Origin: Lycorma delicatula
Taxonomy: Eukaryota > Arthropoda > Insecta > Hemiptera > Fulgoridae
Direction of reading: 5' to 3'
Length of the DNA: 64,000 nucleotides
NCBI RefSeq assembly: GCF_047948215.1
Contig: NC_134456.1
Span: 84,522,515 to 84,586,514, forward strand
Below the pieces are notes generated by a model. That model was not told the DNA's origin. It worked only from the letters and a program-made list of their open reading frames with translations, and ran no database searches. Position numbers and translations under genes: made by a program. How positions within the stretch are numbered: position 1 is the stretch's first letter; every line of letters begins with the position of its first letter. This document shows, one piece after another, positions 34,297 to 46,900 of this stretch.

Positions 34297-35006
34297 GTAT
34301 ATACTACATACGTACGTATATCTATTGACCTATATCAAAATACAGTCCCACACATTAATTTCTCTTGACAGGCACAAAATAAATTCTAAACATCTCTATA
34401 TTATAGGCACTGAGCACTAAATTACGATCAAAATTAAAAACGGGAGTACTTTCCGTAATTTTTTCTATACATAAAAAAAATATATATATATATCTTACTT
34501 TTGGCCTAATTTTTGATCCCACTGGTTAATGAGACATCAACTTTCTAATCCTTTTCGAAATAACATTGCAACAAATCGGGCTGATTTATCGAAACAAATA
34601 ATAAATCCAATAGATATACCTGTAAACCCAAAAAACAAAAGGGCTGAACGGGACCCGTACTTAAGGTAACAATCCTTTCGTTTAGTTACAAGTTTAATGT
34701 ACGTTGATGAAACCGTTCATGTATAAGCTTTTCACGCTTTATGGTTGTAAGAACCGACCATTACGTACTCCTTGGATTTTATTTGTACTCAAACTTTTAA
34801 GTATACTAGATGAAAATGCAATTCGTATAATGTTTTTTAAAGAGTAAAAAAATAAGTAAAATGTTTGGGCTGACTTTTAACGTTGTAAGATCTTGAAAGG
34901 GCTATTCCTAATGCAGATTTAGTTTGAGCGGTCAACTATTAAAATCATTTTTATTATTAAGATAATAATTACTATTCCTTTACTGCTAAGATCACTACAG
35001 TTTGTC
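34297..35006. other. AT-rich non-coding stretch
   Basis: No gene or repeat recognised. Confidence 0.4.
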
Positions 35007-35676
35007 GAGTACAGTTTACCTTTCTTAACTTCATTCTTTTATTATATGTTGACGCGTTTCCGAACAACTCCATTGTCAAAACTTATTGTACTCCTACTTT
35101 TAAATTTCTGTTAGTCTTTATATAACGTTAAGTCAACGCCCCCACCTTTCTCTGACGTTATGTCTTATCCGGCCTTCTTCTTGTTTGTTTGTTATTAACG
35201 GTTATACATATCTTTTAAAAGTATTTATCTATTTCCTGTTTTTAGTAAACTGAGGTTCTCGAAAGGGACATCCGCTTGAGTGTAGATCTGTTAATTTATG
35301 GACTGACGGACAAATGGAAAAATCGATGAACACTTTAGAAAATTGAGAAATCTTTAAATTAAAAAAATTACAATAAAACGATCATAAACGAACAGATCAA
35401 CTATCAAGCGGATTTCCTTTACAAGAACCTCAATTTACTGAAATAGGAAATAGAAAAATAAAATTAACAGAAAAGTATAACCGTTAATAACAAATAAACA
35501 CGAAGGCCAGATAAGGTATAAACTCAAATATAGGGAAGAGAATTGACTAAATGCTATACAAAGATTATTTAAAAATACCAGTACAATAAGTTTTGATAAC
35601 GGAGTGGTTTCGAAACGCGTCACCAACTGATAAAAAAAAAGAATGAAGCTAAAAAAGGTAAGCAGTACTAAACATA
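35007..35676. mobile_element. Foldback element F3, arms of about 275 bp
   Basis: Left arm 35007-35281, right arm 35402-35676. Matching pieces include GACGCGTTTC, TCAAAACTTATTGTACT, TTATTAACGGTTATAC, CTATTTCCT and TGAGGTTCT...ATCCGCTTGA. The spacer is about 120 bp. No coding capacity; the minus-strand frame 35435-35680 is the translated arm. Confidence 0.85.
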
Positions 35677-36473
35677 GCAAAGTATTACGTCATACAGGTT
35701 TCATTAAGCCGAAGCTTGATGAATTCAACAATTAGGATTAATACCGGGAAATAAAAATTCGCACTCCATCGTCAAAATCTGGTTGCACATCAGGACGGAA
35801 AGATTTCCTTCAAACCAAATAAACTAGAAGCTACAACTGGAATTCAACATATTACAATTTAAAAATATAAATTGTTATATAGTAAATACATAGAGTTTAA
35901 GTGTAATTTGACGACTAATCATGATTTTTAGTTTAAAATCGGTGACAAATCATTAATGTGATGGTTCAAACTACGAATTTTCAAGTACTGTTTACAAGAA
36001 GTTATTTACTTCTTACATCTTTTTCAGTACAAATTACTACCGCCCAAAGAATACGATAAAATAACATTTAATGTAATAGAAAATACTTAGAATAGCTATT
36101 TTAAGTATTTTAATTAAGCATTAAAAAAACGTTTACTAATTATTTCAAACAGACGAACAATGCAGTGTTGCCAGTTCATATAAAGTATACCTCCTACAAT
36201 TTCTACAGGAAAAATAATAAATCGGACTCTATAAATGCGTATTCAGTAATAAATGCGAATTACTGTAAAATAATTACATTCTGGAGTCGGTCAGCGTAAA
36301 AGAATGTAATTGAAATCTGAAACAAATCCTCCCCCACAAAAAAAAGTTGTTTCTACTGTTAGAATCGAGTTGGAATGCGGTGGTTTTGCCCTCAAAACCA
36401 CCGCAAACAATCTTTTCCGAGACCTTAAAGTTTATTTATGTTTTGTACGTTTTTAAACCCCGATAAACTAATC
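35677..36473. other. AT-rich non-coding stretch
   Basis: Nothing recognised apart from a GGTGGTTTTGCCCTCAAAACC-like small inverted repeat near 36379-36401. Confidence 0.4.
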
Positions 36474-36748
36474 TTCTTTCTTTTTCTGTTTAGCCTCCGA
36501 ACAACCGTAAGGTATTACTTCAGAGGATGATATGTATTAATGCAAATGAAGTGTAGTCTCGTACACTCTCAGGTTGACCGTCCCTGAGATGTATGGTTAT
36601 CTGAAATCCAACTACAACAAAGGTATCCACGACCTAGAATTTAAATCCGTATACCTCGTATAACTGAAACTAGATCTTGAAACTTAGAACTTTCGATTTC
36701 GAAATTAGCTGATTTGTGAAGAGTTAACCACTAAACCAGCCCGGTGGA
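36474..36748 (-). mobile_element. SINE-B copy, diverged
   Basis: Minus-strand copy with tail (GGAGGCTAAACAG), body and head (CACCGGGCTGGTTTAGTGG). Some internal divergence (the AACACCGG segment is shortened). No clear duplication. It lies next to the Helentron copy. Confidence 0.85.
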
Positions 36749-36780
36749 CTCCGACAATCTACTCACATTAGTCTATTTAC

Positions 36781-37308
36781 TTTAAATCGCTCGCTCGGCA
36801 CTGGTCAGCTGGATAAATGTGCGTGGCCCGTAACCTTCCCTTTACAACGATATGCGTTATTTATATTTCCGGCTGGCTTTTACGCGGGCTGAAGCTGACA
36901 TATTGAATTTTTATAAGTTTTTACACGATTACTTATAATTTTACACATAAATATTATCCAATATACACTTATTAATACTTACATCGACCTATCTCGACAA
37001 ACTCTAAACACAAACATACGAATCGCCGTGCTATAACGTCTAAGCCGTAAACTACACTGATTGAAAATGAGCGAGAGCGCCAGTTTTGGCCGACTTGTGC
37101 TGTGCCCCGGCTCGCCAGTGACGCAAACTCAAAGTCGCATCAGCGAGCTGAACGTGTAAGTTATAAAATGACACCGCATCTACGTCTCTGAGACTAATAC
37201 TTAGGGAGTTATTAAGGCAGGACGATATAGACCTTTTCGTAACGCTACAAATTTCTGTTCTGGTACCCCTATGTTTCAGTCAGATTTTAAAGACGTTTCA
37301 CGTTAAAA
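36781..37308 (-). mobile_element. Helentron-like 5' region, inverted copy without the SINE
   Basis: Minus-strand homologue of 606-1305. It starts with ACGTGAAACGTCTTTAAAAT at about 37305 and continues through GGGGTACCAGAACAGAAATT, TCAGAGACGTAGATGCGGTG, CACTGGCGAGCCGGGGCAC, GGCGCTCTCGCTCATTTTC and GGTTACGGGCCACGCACATT, to CCGAGCGAGCGA near 36785. It holds GTACCAGAACA once, so it is the empty version of the SINE-A insertion at 654. The coding parts are not present. Confidence 0.85.
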
Positions 37309-37490
37309 CACAAGCATATGATTAGAAAGCTGACAACAAAGTTGTTATATTTTCCTAGCATTACCTACTTATTACTACTCGTATGTAATGGAACAATAAC
37401 GACGTGAAAAAAGTTACCCAAGATTACTTTTTTTTGGAGGGCGGGGTGAACTATGATGAGATTTATTGCAATAATATTACTGTTTTTTTT

Positions 37491-38303
37491 TTTGTCTTCA
37501 GTCATTTGACTGGTTTATTGCAGCTCTCCAAGAGTCCCTATCTGCAGGTAGTCATTTCGGTATACCTCCTACATCTTACATCCCTAACAATTTGTTTTAC
37601 ATATTCCAAACGTTGCCTGCTTGCACAATTTTTTCCTTCTACCAGTCCTTTCAAATATTAAAGCTACTATTCCAGGATGCCTTAATATGTGGCCTATAAG
37701 TCTGTCCCTTTTTTAACTATATTTTTCCAAATGCTTCTTTCCGCATCTATTTGCCGCAACAGCTCTTCATTTGTCACTTTATCCACCCATCTGATTTTTA
37801 ACGTTCTCCTGTAGCACCACATTCCAAAAGCTTGTAATCTTTTCTTTTCAGGTACTCCGATCGTCCAAATTTCACTTCCATATAAAGCTACTCTCCAAAC
37901 ATATATATTAAAAATCTTTTCCTGGTGTTTAAATTAATTTTTGATGTAAACAAATTACATTTCTGACTGAAAGCTCGTTTCGCCTGTGCTATTCGGCATT
38001 TTATATCGCTCCAACATTTTCCTCTTTAGTAATTCTACTTCCCAAATAACAAAATTCTTCCCCCTCCGTAATCTTTTCTCCTCCTATTTTCGCATTCGGT
38101 GGTCAATCTTCGTTATTTCTACTACATTTCGTTACGTTCGTTTTGTTCTTGTTTATTTTCATGCGGTAGTTCTTGCGTAGGACTTCATCCATGCCGTTCA
38201 TTGCTCTTTCTAAATCCCTTTTACTCTCAGCTAGAATTACTATATCATCAGCAAATCGTAGGATCTTTATCTTTTCACCTTGTACTGTTACTCCGGATCT
38301 AAA
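37491..38303 (-). mobile_element. 5'-truncated LINE with the end of its reverse transcriptase
   Basis: On the minus strand from about 38300: SGVTVQGEKIKILR, then FADDIVILAES with the catalytic FADD motif (38246-38257), KRDLERAMNGMDEVLR, then EEFCYLGS and RDRLIGHILRHPGIVALI near the C-terminus. It ends in a 3' UTR with GTTGGAGAGCTGCAATAAAC-like sequence and a poly(A) (37490-37502 on this strand). Frameshifts and stops break it. The last 360 bp match the copy at 17150-17515. Only the reverse-transcriptase palm from FADD onward and the C-terminus remain. RTE-like by impression, not proven. Confidence 0.85.
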
Positions 38304-38497
38304 TTATAAAACATTATAAAAAGATATTATATCTATAAAAATATTATAGATAATTATAAAAAGTTTAAAAAAAGCAAACACAATTAGCTTTATTTTAAAT
38401 GAAAAAATCATTAAATATAAAAATCAGTAATTTATTTTAAATAAATTTTTAAAAAATTGGTATTTTTAAACTTCTATCGGATTCTCCTAGCACAATA

Positions 38498-38935
38498 CTA
38501 CCTCCAAAGGATTTTTAAACATTTTTTTAGGTGGGGGCCACTTGTAATACTATTATACCTAGGAAGACGTAAAAAAAAATTGGTTGAAAACATGCAAAAC
38601 AGATAATTTTTTTTTCGTAAAAGGGGAATTTTGGGGCAATTTAAGAAAGTGGTAAGATAAGACAACATAAGAAAAGTTTTTAAATACTTATCTACCCATT
38701 TATAAAGTTGAGTTGTTTGCCAAATTTTGAGAAATTGACCCAAAAAAAAACTATGTACTCCACCGACTAGAGATATTGACTCCATAATTTTATCAACAAA
38801 TTGCCCTACACGCGAGTCTCTGTACAAAATCTCATCAAAATCGGTTAATCCAGTCAAAAGTTATTAAGCTTCAAACACGTCAACACTCAAACATACGTAC
38901 GTACAAGCATAACTCCCCACCCCCCCCCCCGCAAT
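38498..38935 (+). repeat. Probable repeat with the ATCGGTTAATCCAGT motif
   Basis: Single copy in the window. Its end, CAAAATCGGTTAATCCAGTC followed by AAAAGTTATTAAGC, ACAAACATACGTACGTAC-like sequence and a C run (38915-38930), is of a kind seen at the 3' side of several insect repeats. Class unknown. The minus-strand frame 38498-38857 has no known match. Confidence 0.4.
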
Positions 38936-40310
38936 TTTTTGCTTTTGAAGGTCACCACGTCATGAAACATCGAGAAGTGCAAAACTAAAACCCATACCCA
39001 TTATTTAACTGTTCACTATACTTTCCGTCTTGCAACAAAGCTTTAGAGCAATGATGTCAGGTTAGTAAAAAATTAATACAGAGTCGTTACAAATATCGTT
39101 TTTTTGTTTTTCTATTTTAATTTTAAAGTTTAAAAAACTATTCATTTAAAAAATGGAAATATAATTACAAAACGGATCTCGCTGTACATAACTAGGAACT
39201 ATTTATAAAAAAAAACCTTAGATGATGATCACGAGAATAGCAGAAGTCCTATAATTACTGTTTTTAATTAATAGATAAAATTATATACCGACTGTAACAA
39301 ACGAGATTTTTTTTGTGTATTTATTCACATTCATTTACCATTCTATATTTTCTCTTTCACCCACTCATTCTTTATCCTCTTTTTCTGTTTCAAATTCATT
39401 CTAACAGATACACAGATAACCGAACAACAAATTAAAAGAATCCTAAATTTATAGTTTAAGTTTTGTTATCTTTTCGCTTCCGTTTACTTCGCTTTTAAAT
39501 TTTCTTTCCCTTTCTTTCTTTACGGTACATGCAATCCTTCCATCAAAAGATAGTTTAATTTTTAACGGTAAGAGAATAGATACAGGTACAAACAGGGTAG
39601 CATGAAGATGCCTCCGAGCACAGGAAAACCTTTACATAAATTATGGCGGCCGATTAAAATTAAAATAATTTTTCGCATTAAGTAAAAGAGAATTTTATTG
39701 AACGTGTATATGTTAAACGCCATATTTTATAAACAGAAAAAAAAATGAGTAGGTATAAATAACTGATATAAAAATATTAATAATAAAAAGCCATATATAA
39801 AACTAATGCTTTCTCACGATATCAGTAGGGAAATACTATATATATAAAATTAATACATAACTATATCACAGTGTAATTTTAATGAACATTCTATTAAAAA
39901 ATACTTAATACATACGCTAAAATATTATAAACAAAATTTACTGGTTGAAGGACATACGAATTAATATCGTTATACTGCAGGGACCTAAATTCGAGTAGCA
40001 TGCGACTCGGGCGTACGACCGGATGTTGATCCGAGTGCTAAATCTCTTATCATGACAACTGCGTACACAGAATAATCGTCTAATCTAGCCAGCGTTTCTT
40101 AGAAGGCTTAGATAGTATTTACGTGATTCTTTTTCATCTTTGTTTTCTATTGACAGTTAATCCGCCTATTTACATTACTTTTATTCCCGTAGAATATATT
40201 TATATCAAAAATATTACACTAATTTGATTTACGCGTACTAATTTATATATACAGGCGGTGAACGTAACAAAGATATTTTTATAGTATTCACTTCTACAGA
40301 CACTAAGACA
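38936..40310. other. AT-rich non-coding stretch
   Basis: No gene. A less AT-rich patch lies at 39980-40080. Confidence 0.4.
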
Positions 40311-40320
40311 TCATCGAACG

Positions 40321-40586
40321 TTTTTTTTTTTTTTTTACTGTTTAGCCTCCGGAAGTCACCATCAGGTATTACTTCAGAGAATAAATGAGGATGATATGTA
40401 TGAATATAAGTGAAATGTAGTCTTGTACAGTCTCAGGTCGACCATTCCTGACATAAGTGATTATTTGAAATCCAACCACCACAGAACACCGGTATCCGAA
40501 ATCTAGTATTGAAATCCGTATCAAAGTAACTACCTTTGCTAGGATTTGAACGTTAGAACTCTCGACTTAGAAATCAATCGATTCGC
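40321..40586 (-). mobile_element. SINE-B, 5'-truncated copy
   Basis: Minus-strand copy with a long A-rich tail (T run from 40321), GGAGGCTAAACAG and body, but it stops inside the head. Flanks TCATCGAACG (40311-40320) and TCATCGAGCG (40587-40596) differ at one of ten positions, so truncation happened at insertion. Confidence 0.88.
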
Positions 40587-40596
40587 TCATCGAGCG

Positions 40597-41220
40597 TCTT
40601 AGATGTAGCAAAACATACGCATTTGTTCTTTTGATTGCAGAGGCACGATTTTTCTATTTATTATATAATTTTTAATAACAAAAGGGACACTTCATAAAGT
40701 TAACAATAAAACTGAATTAAATTATGTTAAAACTTAATAAATGATAATTATCGGAGTACGCTGCCGGTCTACGTTCGTGTTCACATCTGATTTTATTCAA
40801 GGGCACCCAAGGGCAGACGTAGATCTAAGCGGACCGGCACAAATATTTAATGTCGTGCCGGGTAGAAACGTGTTTGTAAACGTTTTGTAGTTACATTACG
40901 ATAGATATGAAAACGCTAGTATGCAATTCACCGAAGAATATATGATTTTCTTCACGTCAAATGTCTACTACGTTCATCGCCTATAAATATAAACGGGCCT
41001 GTAGAATAGAGCCAAGTTAAATGAACGTTCCAATATGGTTGCGTAATTATTACGATGTATAAATGTCGGTATAGGCAAATGAAAAAGATTTTACTCTCTT
41101 TTATCAATACAATTAAATAATTTTAAAACTACTAAAATGTAATTAAAAATATAGTATTATTAAAATTAACTGTACGTAAACAATTTAAATTAAAAAAATA
41201 TATTCCTCTGGAAGCCTGCT
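40597..41220. other. Non-coding stretch
   Basis: A less AT-rich part at 40750-41010 is unrecognised; the rest is AT-rich. Confidence 0.4.
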
Positions 41221-41512
41221 TTTCTTCCTTTCCCTTCCTGTTTAACCTCCGGTAATTACCTTTCAGATAGTAGTTTAGAGGATGAATCAGGATGAAATGA
41301 AGTGTAAGTCTTGTACAGTCTCAGTTCGACCATTCTTGAGATGTGTGGTTAATTGAAACCCAACCCCACCAAAGAACACCGGTAACCACAACCTAGTATT
41401 CAAATCCGTGTAAAAATAACTGACTTTACTAGGACTTGAACGCTGAAACTCTCGACTTCCAAATCAGCTGTTTTGAGAAGACGCGTTCACCACTAGACCA
41501 AGCCGGTAGGTT
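41221..41512 (-). mobile_element. SINE-B copy
   Basis: Minus-strand copy with head (TACCGGCTTGGTCTAGTGG), body and tail (TACCGGAGGTTAAACAGG). No clear target duplication. Confidence 0.88.
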
Positions 41513-44464
41513 TCTGTAAGTATGCTAGCTCGATATATAATTACGCTCGGCGATTATCACGATATATTTTTCCTATCAGACCCATAGTGACGTAGACGTA
41601 ACTTTAAAACAGATTGAGATCGGGGCTCCCGGGAACAATAATTGCGCTTCAACGATGGGAAGCGTGAAAATTATGATTTCAGATCCTAGACAGATTCTGC
41701 TCCGTTAGGACTGTGCAATGTTTCAAGGCGAACCTGTAAAGATGGCGTCTCTATCGATGACATGCTACCGTCGGAAAAGATTCAACGGACAAATCAGGTC
41801 CTGATCGTTTAATTAATATCGGGGGAACTGACATATCTTAAACGATAAGTCGGTTAGAACGCGTTCGTCTGACAGTATCGGTGTGCTCCTGGAGACACAC
41901 ACGGATGTCGGATGTAGAAATAATCCACTCGAGCCGCTCTCCGGCGATAGGACGTCGAAGGAAAGCTGCTACCCAATTTGTAACCGGAATGCCGTCAGAT
42001 GTGTAGCAATGACTACTTCTATTTCGGTCTACGATAAAATATAGTAGATGAAAATCTTATCTCGGTACGATTAACCGCGTTTTTGTTTGATTTTACACAG
42101 ATCTGATTTATTAGGAATGGAGGACATACTTTGTACTCAAGGACAGGGTGAGTTTATACGTCTTCGTTTATCATTCAATTACAGCGATGTTTTTTCTAAG
42201 CAAGGTTATTACGTTTAAATAAATTAATTCTCTATCCGTAGTCTAAAAAACAACAACTTTAATTACGGCCGATTTATTTTTAATCGGGGAGTATTGTTTA
42301 CAACAGTTAATTCACTTAACATTTTACCTATAATACATAATACAAATCATCTTTTCGTTTAGTTTACGATTAATACTTTCCTCCATGACGATTTAAATTT
42401 TTATGGAGTGCTTTGCCGTTTAGATCGTATACCCGTAACTGGAATATTGACTTTTTTAACGAAAATTGACACTAAAGCCCAAATGACGGATTAAGTACTT
42501 CTTAATTTTCTCACCACGACATTTAAATGGAACTTTTTAACTTCAAAATGCTGAAATCGCGTGTACGTATAAACACACGAAAAAAATTCAGTCATTTTTA
42601 ATATAAAATATTCATTTCCTCTTTCAAAGATAGTATCATTAATAAATTAAACACGTCGTCTGTAGAATTTAAATGAAGTACGATTCCACTACGCATATTA
42701 ACAGGCACAACTTAAACCGGCTATCCTAAGTTGAACAGTACCATTATACATCGTAATCGATATATTATTCTCGCTACTACTAAATCGGTGACAAGTCAAG
42801 AATTAATTTGATACACCTTCAAGATTTCGTGTATATTTTATAAATTGTTAAATACGTATTCATATAATCATTAATAAAATAACAGGATAAATATATTCGA
42901 ATTGGTCACAATTTCCCAGTATATTAAAAAAATATATCTTTAAGACACTGTAAATTACAGAAAAGAAGATAGTATTTGTGTATATATTTCGCTGGCGTAA
43001 TTTAAATGATACATAACTTATTGTTCCAGCTGTTATGTAACGCCAGTATGAATATAGCGACTATATGAAATACTAATTCATTTACACACTCCATACAGTT
43101 AATAAATTGCGCGGTACATCTTATGAATTGTAACGCAACTATTACAAAAATATCAACTAAACGAAATCTGACAAATCTGAATCGGAAATTTTAACATGAA
43201 AAATTAATTAGAGAATCAAATTGTATCGTTTTAAATAAAGATAAGGATGCAAGATTTGTGTGCAACTAGTTTCGTAACTCCCATTTCCCCGCAGCTCACT
43301 ACGTACTTCGCAAGGTAATCTTGAATTTCATCATACAGTCACTTTGAAACAGGCATTTTCAGCCAAAATGTTGTCCGAATCCAGTAAATTTAGAATCCTG
43401 AAATACTACATAAAAAGAGATTTGTAAAAAAAAATGTTGTTTTTCAGAATGTCACGATAAATGCGCATATACACAATCAGAAATCAAGGAAATCGGCATA
43501 CAGAATAACTTATACAGACGAATAAAAAAAAGGTGCCGCACACATCAAATGAACGAGAGAGGGGATTTGGATTGTGAAAAAAACGGCGCGCTGCTGAGCA
43601 GTCTCGCATTGTTGTCCCGGATATCAGTTGACGGTAATAACAGAAAATTACATAGAAATGTAAGATTTGTCTTGTTTTATTTCATAAACATCTCCACCAA
43701 TCAAAACACCGGTTATACTCGCGTAAATAGTTCCAAATGTACTCTCTACGTTTACTTTTTTTTAATTAAATGATAAATGTCTTCCTTGTTTAATATAATT
43801 AGATAAAATTAAAGAACAACTTAGAAGAGAGATTTCTAAAATATTTAATAATATGAATGTTAAAGATTTTATAATTCATTTACGCATAAAAAAACCCGTT
43901 CACCATATTTAAAAATTCTGTAACAGAAAATAAATTCTACGATGTACGTTTTTGCTACATTTTACTCAAATAATTTATGTATAAATTATTTACAGCCGAA
44001 AGTTTTCTGGCAACAAGACATTATTATGACAGCCGACATATTCATTAGAATATTACAAAATAAACAACTCTGTTAATTAAAATACAAACAAAAAAATCTG
44101 CCAACACAATCCCGGAATTTCCAGGATGAATATTACAGTCCCGGAATTTCCTACAGCTGTGGGTTGTTTCTGATGCACGGCTTACACACACAAAACTTAA
44201 TTTAAAATGTTTTATCATTTTATTTAAATAAAATATTTTCTTCGTTTATTCAATTCAATGATTCGATGCTAAAGCGTGTGCGCGCATTCCGAATTTAATT
44301 CGAGCATGTGTGGCAGTACTAGCAGCGACGGTCGCCACTAACTAAACTAATATAATTTCATAACTTAAATTGAACAAATTTCGCTTGCACAATCGGCAAC
44401 TGGAGTAGTCGCGAGGATTAACGCACCAGGAACCGAGTCGACCGGGCGATCGAATTCTAGACCG
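41513..44464. other. Non-coding stretch
   Basis: Nearly 3 kb without a gene or repeat I recognise. 41560-42060 and 44265-44460 are clearly richer in G+C than the rest. The frame 43549-43773 has no support. Confidence 0.4.
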
Positions 44465-44472
44465 GGTAAGAC

Positions 44473-44712
44473 CTTCTTTTTTTTCTCTTTAGCCTCCGGT
44501 AATTACCGTTCAGATAATACTTCAAAGGATGTATGAGGATGATTTGTATGAGTGTAGTCTTGTACACTCTCAGTTCAACCATTCTTAAATCAGGTCAACG
44601 ATCTATTATTAAATCCGTGTAAAAATAACTGACTTTAGTAGGACTTGAACGCTGGACTCTCGACTTCTAAATCAGCTGATTTGGGAAGACGCGTTCAGCA
44701 CTAGACCAACCC
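44473..44712 (-). mobile_element. SINE-B copy with internal deletion
   Basis: Minus-strand copy with head and tail but lacking the GTTAATTGAAACCCAACC...ACACCGG block. Flanks GGTAAGAC (44465-44472) and GGTCAGAC (44713-44720) match at 7 of 8. Confidence 0.85.
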
Positions 44713-44720
44713 GGTCAGAC

Positions 44721-45039
44721 AGAGTTACGTTTTTAGTCTTTAAATATAATTCATTTACTTAATTCTACCGCTCACATGTGACGTCACCACATAGCAGACG
44801 ACTACATCTGTACGTCAGTGTTACCAACCCATGAAATATTAACAAAATAAAATAAATAATTAATTTTTAAAGAGTAAAAAATAATTTGGTGTGCAACCAA
44901 ACTTCTAGGTACAAGAGGAAGAGGGAAAAGAAAATTTCTAACAGGACCAAAAGAAATTACAAGATGACGGACTGCTACACTAGCGCACTATATGGTGACA
45001 CGGAGTAATATTCATGTAGTATGCCCACTTAGCCACTAG
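44721..45039. other. Non-coding stretch
   Basis: Nothing recognised. Confidence 0.4.
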
Positions 45040-45470
45040 TTTAAAGCATTTTTTTTTTGGGTTGGGATGTGATTTTGCAAAAACAAATTGCAAATATTGT
45101 TATTTTTTAATTGTTAACAAATGTGCCTAAGAAAAATGTGAGTAATTAAGCATAATCATGACATACTGAATGCGACCACGCTCTACAGCCTCCCCCTTGA
45201 CGTTTTAAGTTGAAAATTTAATGACATCAATGCCCTATATATAAACATAATCTGACCTAGTTTGGTAAAAATCGATCCAGCAGTTCTGGAGATATAAGGT
45301 GATTTAGAGGCCAACGCCAAACACAAACACACACACACACACACACGAACGGAAAATTTCCATCCGGTTTTTGGGGTTCCTTAGGTGTCAAAATGTCAAG
45401 ATCCAGTGAAAACTGCATATAACTAAATTGGACCGAACACAATACTGTCCCTTCTTGAGCTGTAGCGCTA
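45040..45470 (+). repeat. Probable repeat with a CA microsatellite
   Basis: Single copy. It carries AAAATCGATCCAGCAGTTCT followed by GGAGATATAAG, a (CA)n run (45320-45346), then TTTTTGGGGTTCCTTAGGTG and AAGATCCAGTGAAAACTG. This layout is common near the ends of insect repeats. Class unknown. Confidence 0.45.
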
Positions 45471-46281
45471 CCTAGACGGGAAATTTAAACATACACATTT
45501 ATCAGCTTTTTATAAATAGTTATTAGCTTTGTTATAGCCATCAGTTTTTATAAATAGTAGGAATGTACACATGTAATTTTACCGCTTTCTGATAGCCGGT
45601 TAAACAAAAAGCCTTTATAAATTTCCAAATAACGATTTGATGAGTACATTCATTCAAATTAAAATTTTACTGGAAAAAATAAATAAATACAAAACTATTT
45701 TCTATTAAAGTAATTGAAATTTAATTAATTAAATGGTAACTAGAAATCGATACGGTAGCGATATAAAACAATATAGACCACCAACACGGATACGTAATTA
45801 CGGCCGTTTAGTTATCTGATTTTTACCGCATCAGTACACAGACAATATACTGATTATAACATATGCTAGCGAAATAATACGATAACAAATTGACAGTACT
45901 GTGATTACGGACAACCGATATAGTGACTTTTATGCGGGAGACTAGTGAAAGAAGTGCGATAACAATGCTATCTGAAAAAAATTTAGTCGAAATAAATATT
46001 TTTACTTCGATTTTACTAATAAATAGTTCGAGATACAGGGATCAAAATCGTTTGAATTAACCGAACGAAAGTTTTGCCACGGTTTAAATTTTCACTTAAC
46101 GTAGCAATTTTGTCAGAAAATTTTAACGTTAACGATTATTTTAAAAAAAAAACAAAATTTATTACTCATAAATTTATTTGCAAACAATGTATGAAAATTA
46201 TTAAGATTTACTATTAATTTTAAGAAAATTTTTAATTTACTACGGTCAAAATCCGTATGCCCACAACGCTTCTGTAATACT
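45471..46281. other. AT-rich non-coding stretch
   Basis: Nothing recognised. Confidence 0.4.
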
Positions 46282-46308
46282 AAATAAATAAAATTATAAA
46301 TGTAATCT

Positions 46309-46589
46309 TTTTTCCTGTTAAACCTCCGGGAATCACCGTCAAGTATTACTTCAGAGGATTTTATGTATAAGTGTAAGTGAAGTGTAGTCTTGTAGACTAC
46401 CACTCAGGTAGATCATTTCCGAAATGTGTGGTTAATTGAAACTCACCCATCAAAGAACACCGGTATGCACGATCTAGAATTCAAATCCGTATAAATGTAA
46501 CTGCCTTTACTAGGATTTGAACGTTGGAACTCGACTTCAAAATCCGGTGATTTGCGAGACGACTTCACCACTAGACCAACCCGGTGGGT
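46309..46589 (-). mobile_element. SINE-B, first of a tandem pair
   Basis: Minus-strand copy with complete head (CACCGGGTTGGTCTAGTGG). Direct repeats: TTATAAATGTAATCT (46294-46308) and TTATAAACATAATCT (46590-46604). It is more diverged than its neighbour, which suggests that it is older. Confidence 0.9.
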
Positions 46590-46604
46590 TTATAAACATA
46601 ATCT

Positions 46605-46900
46605 TTTCTTTTTCCTGTTTCGCCTTTGGGAATTACCGTTCAGGTATTACTTCAGAGGATGAATGAAGATGATATGTATAAGTGTAAATGACGTGTAGTC
46701 TTGTACAGTCTCAGTTCGACTATTCCTGAGATGTGTAGTTAATTGAAACCCAACCACCAAAGAACACCAGTATCCACGATCTAGTATTCAAATCCGTATA
46801 AAAGCAACTGCCTTTGCAACGACTTGAATACAAGAACTCTCGACTTCCAAATCAGCTGATTTGGGAAGATACGTTCACCACTAGACCAACCCGGTGGGTT
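46605..46900 (-). mobile_element. SINE-B, second of a tandem pair
   Basis: Minus-strand, near-consensus copy. It begins right after TTATAAACATAATCT (46590-46604) and is followed by TTATAAATGTAAT (46901-46913). The shared target sequence means it inserted into the duplication made by the first copy, or that both arose from one dimeric event. Confidence 0.9.

Noticed and set aside
36170..36182. CAGTGTTGCCAG as a possible hAT-type end
   Set aside because: No inverted partner found downstream or upstream and no target duplication.
38498..38857. 119-codon minus-strand frame
   Set aside because: Part of a probable non-coding repeat; no known domain.
43549..43773. 74-codon frame beginning MNERGDLDCEK
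   Set aside because: No family, no splice or promoter context, ends in low-complexity sequence.
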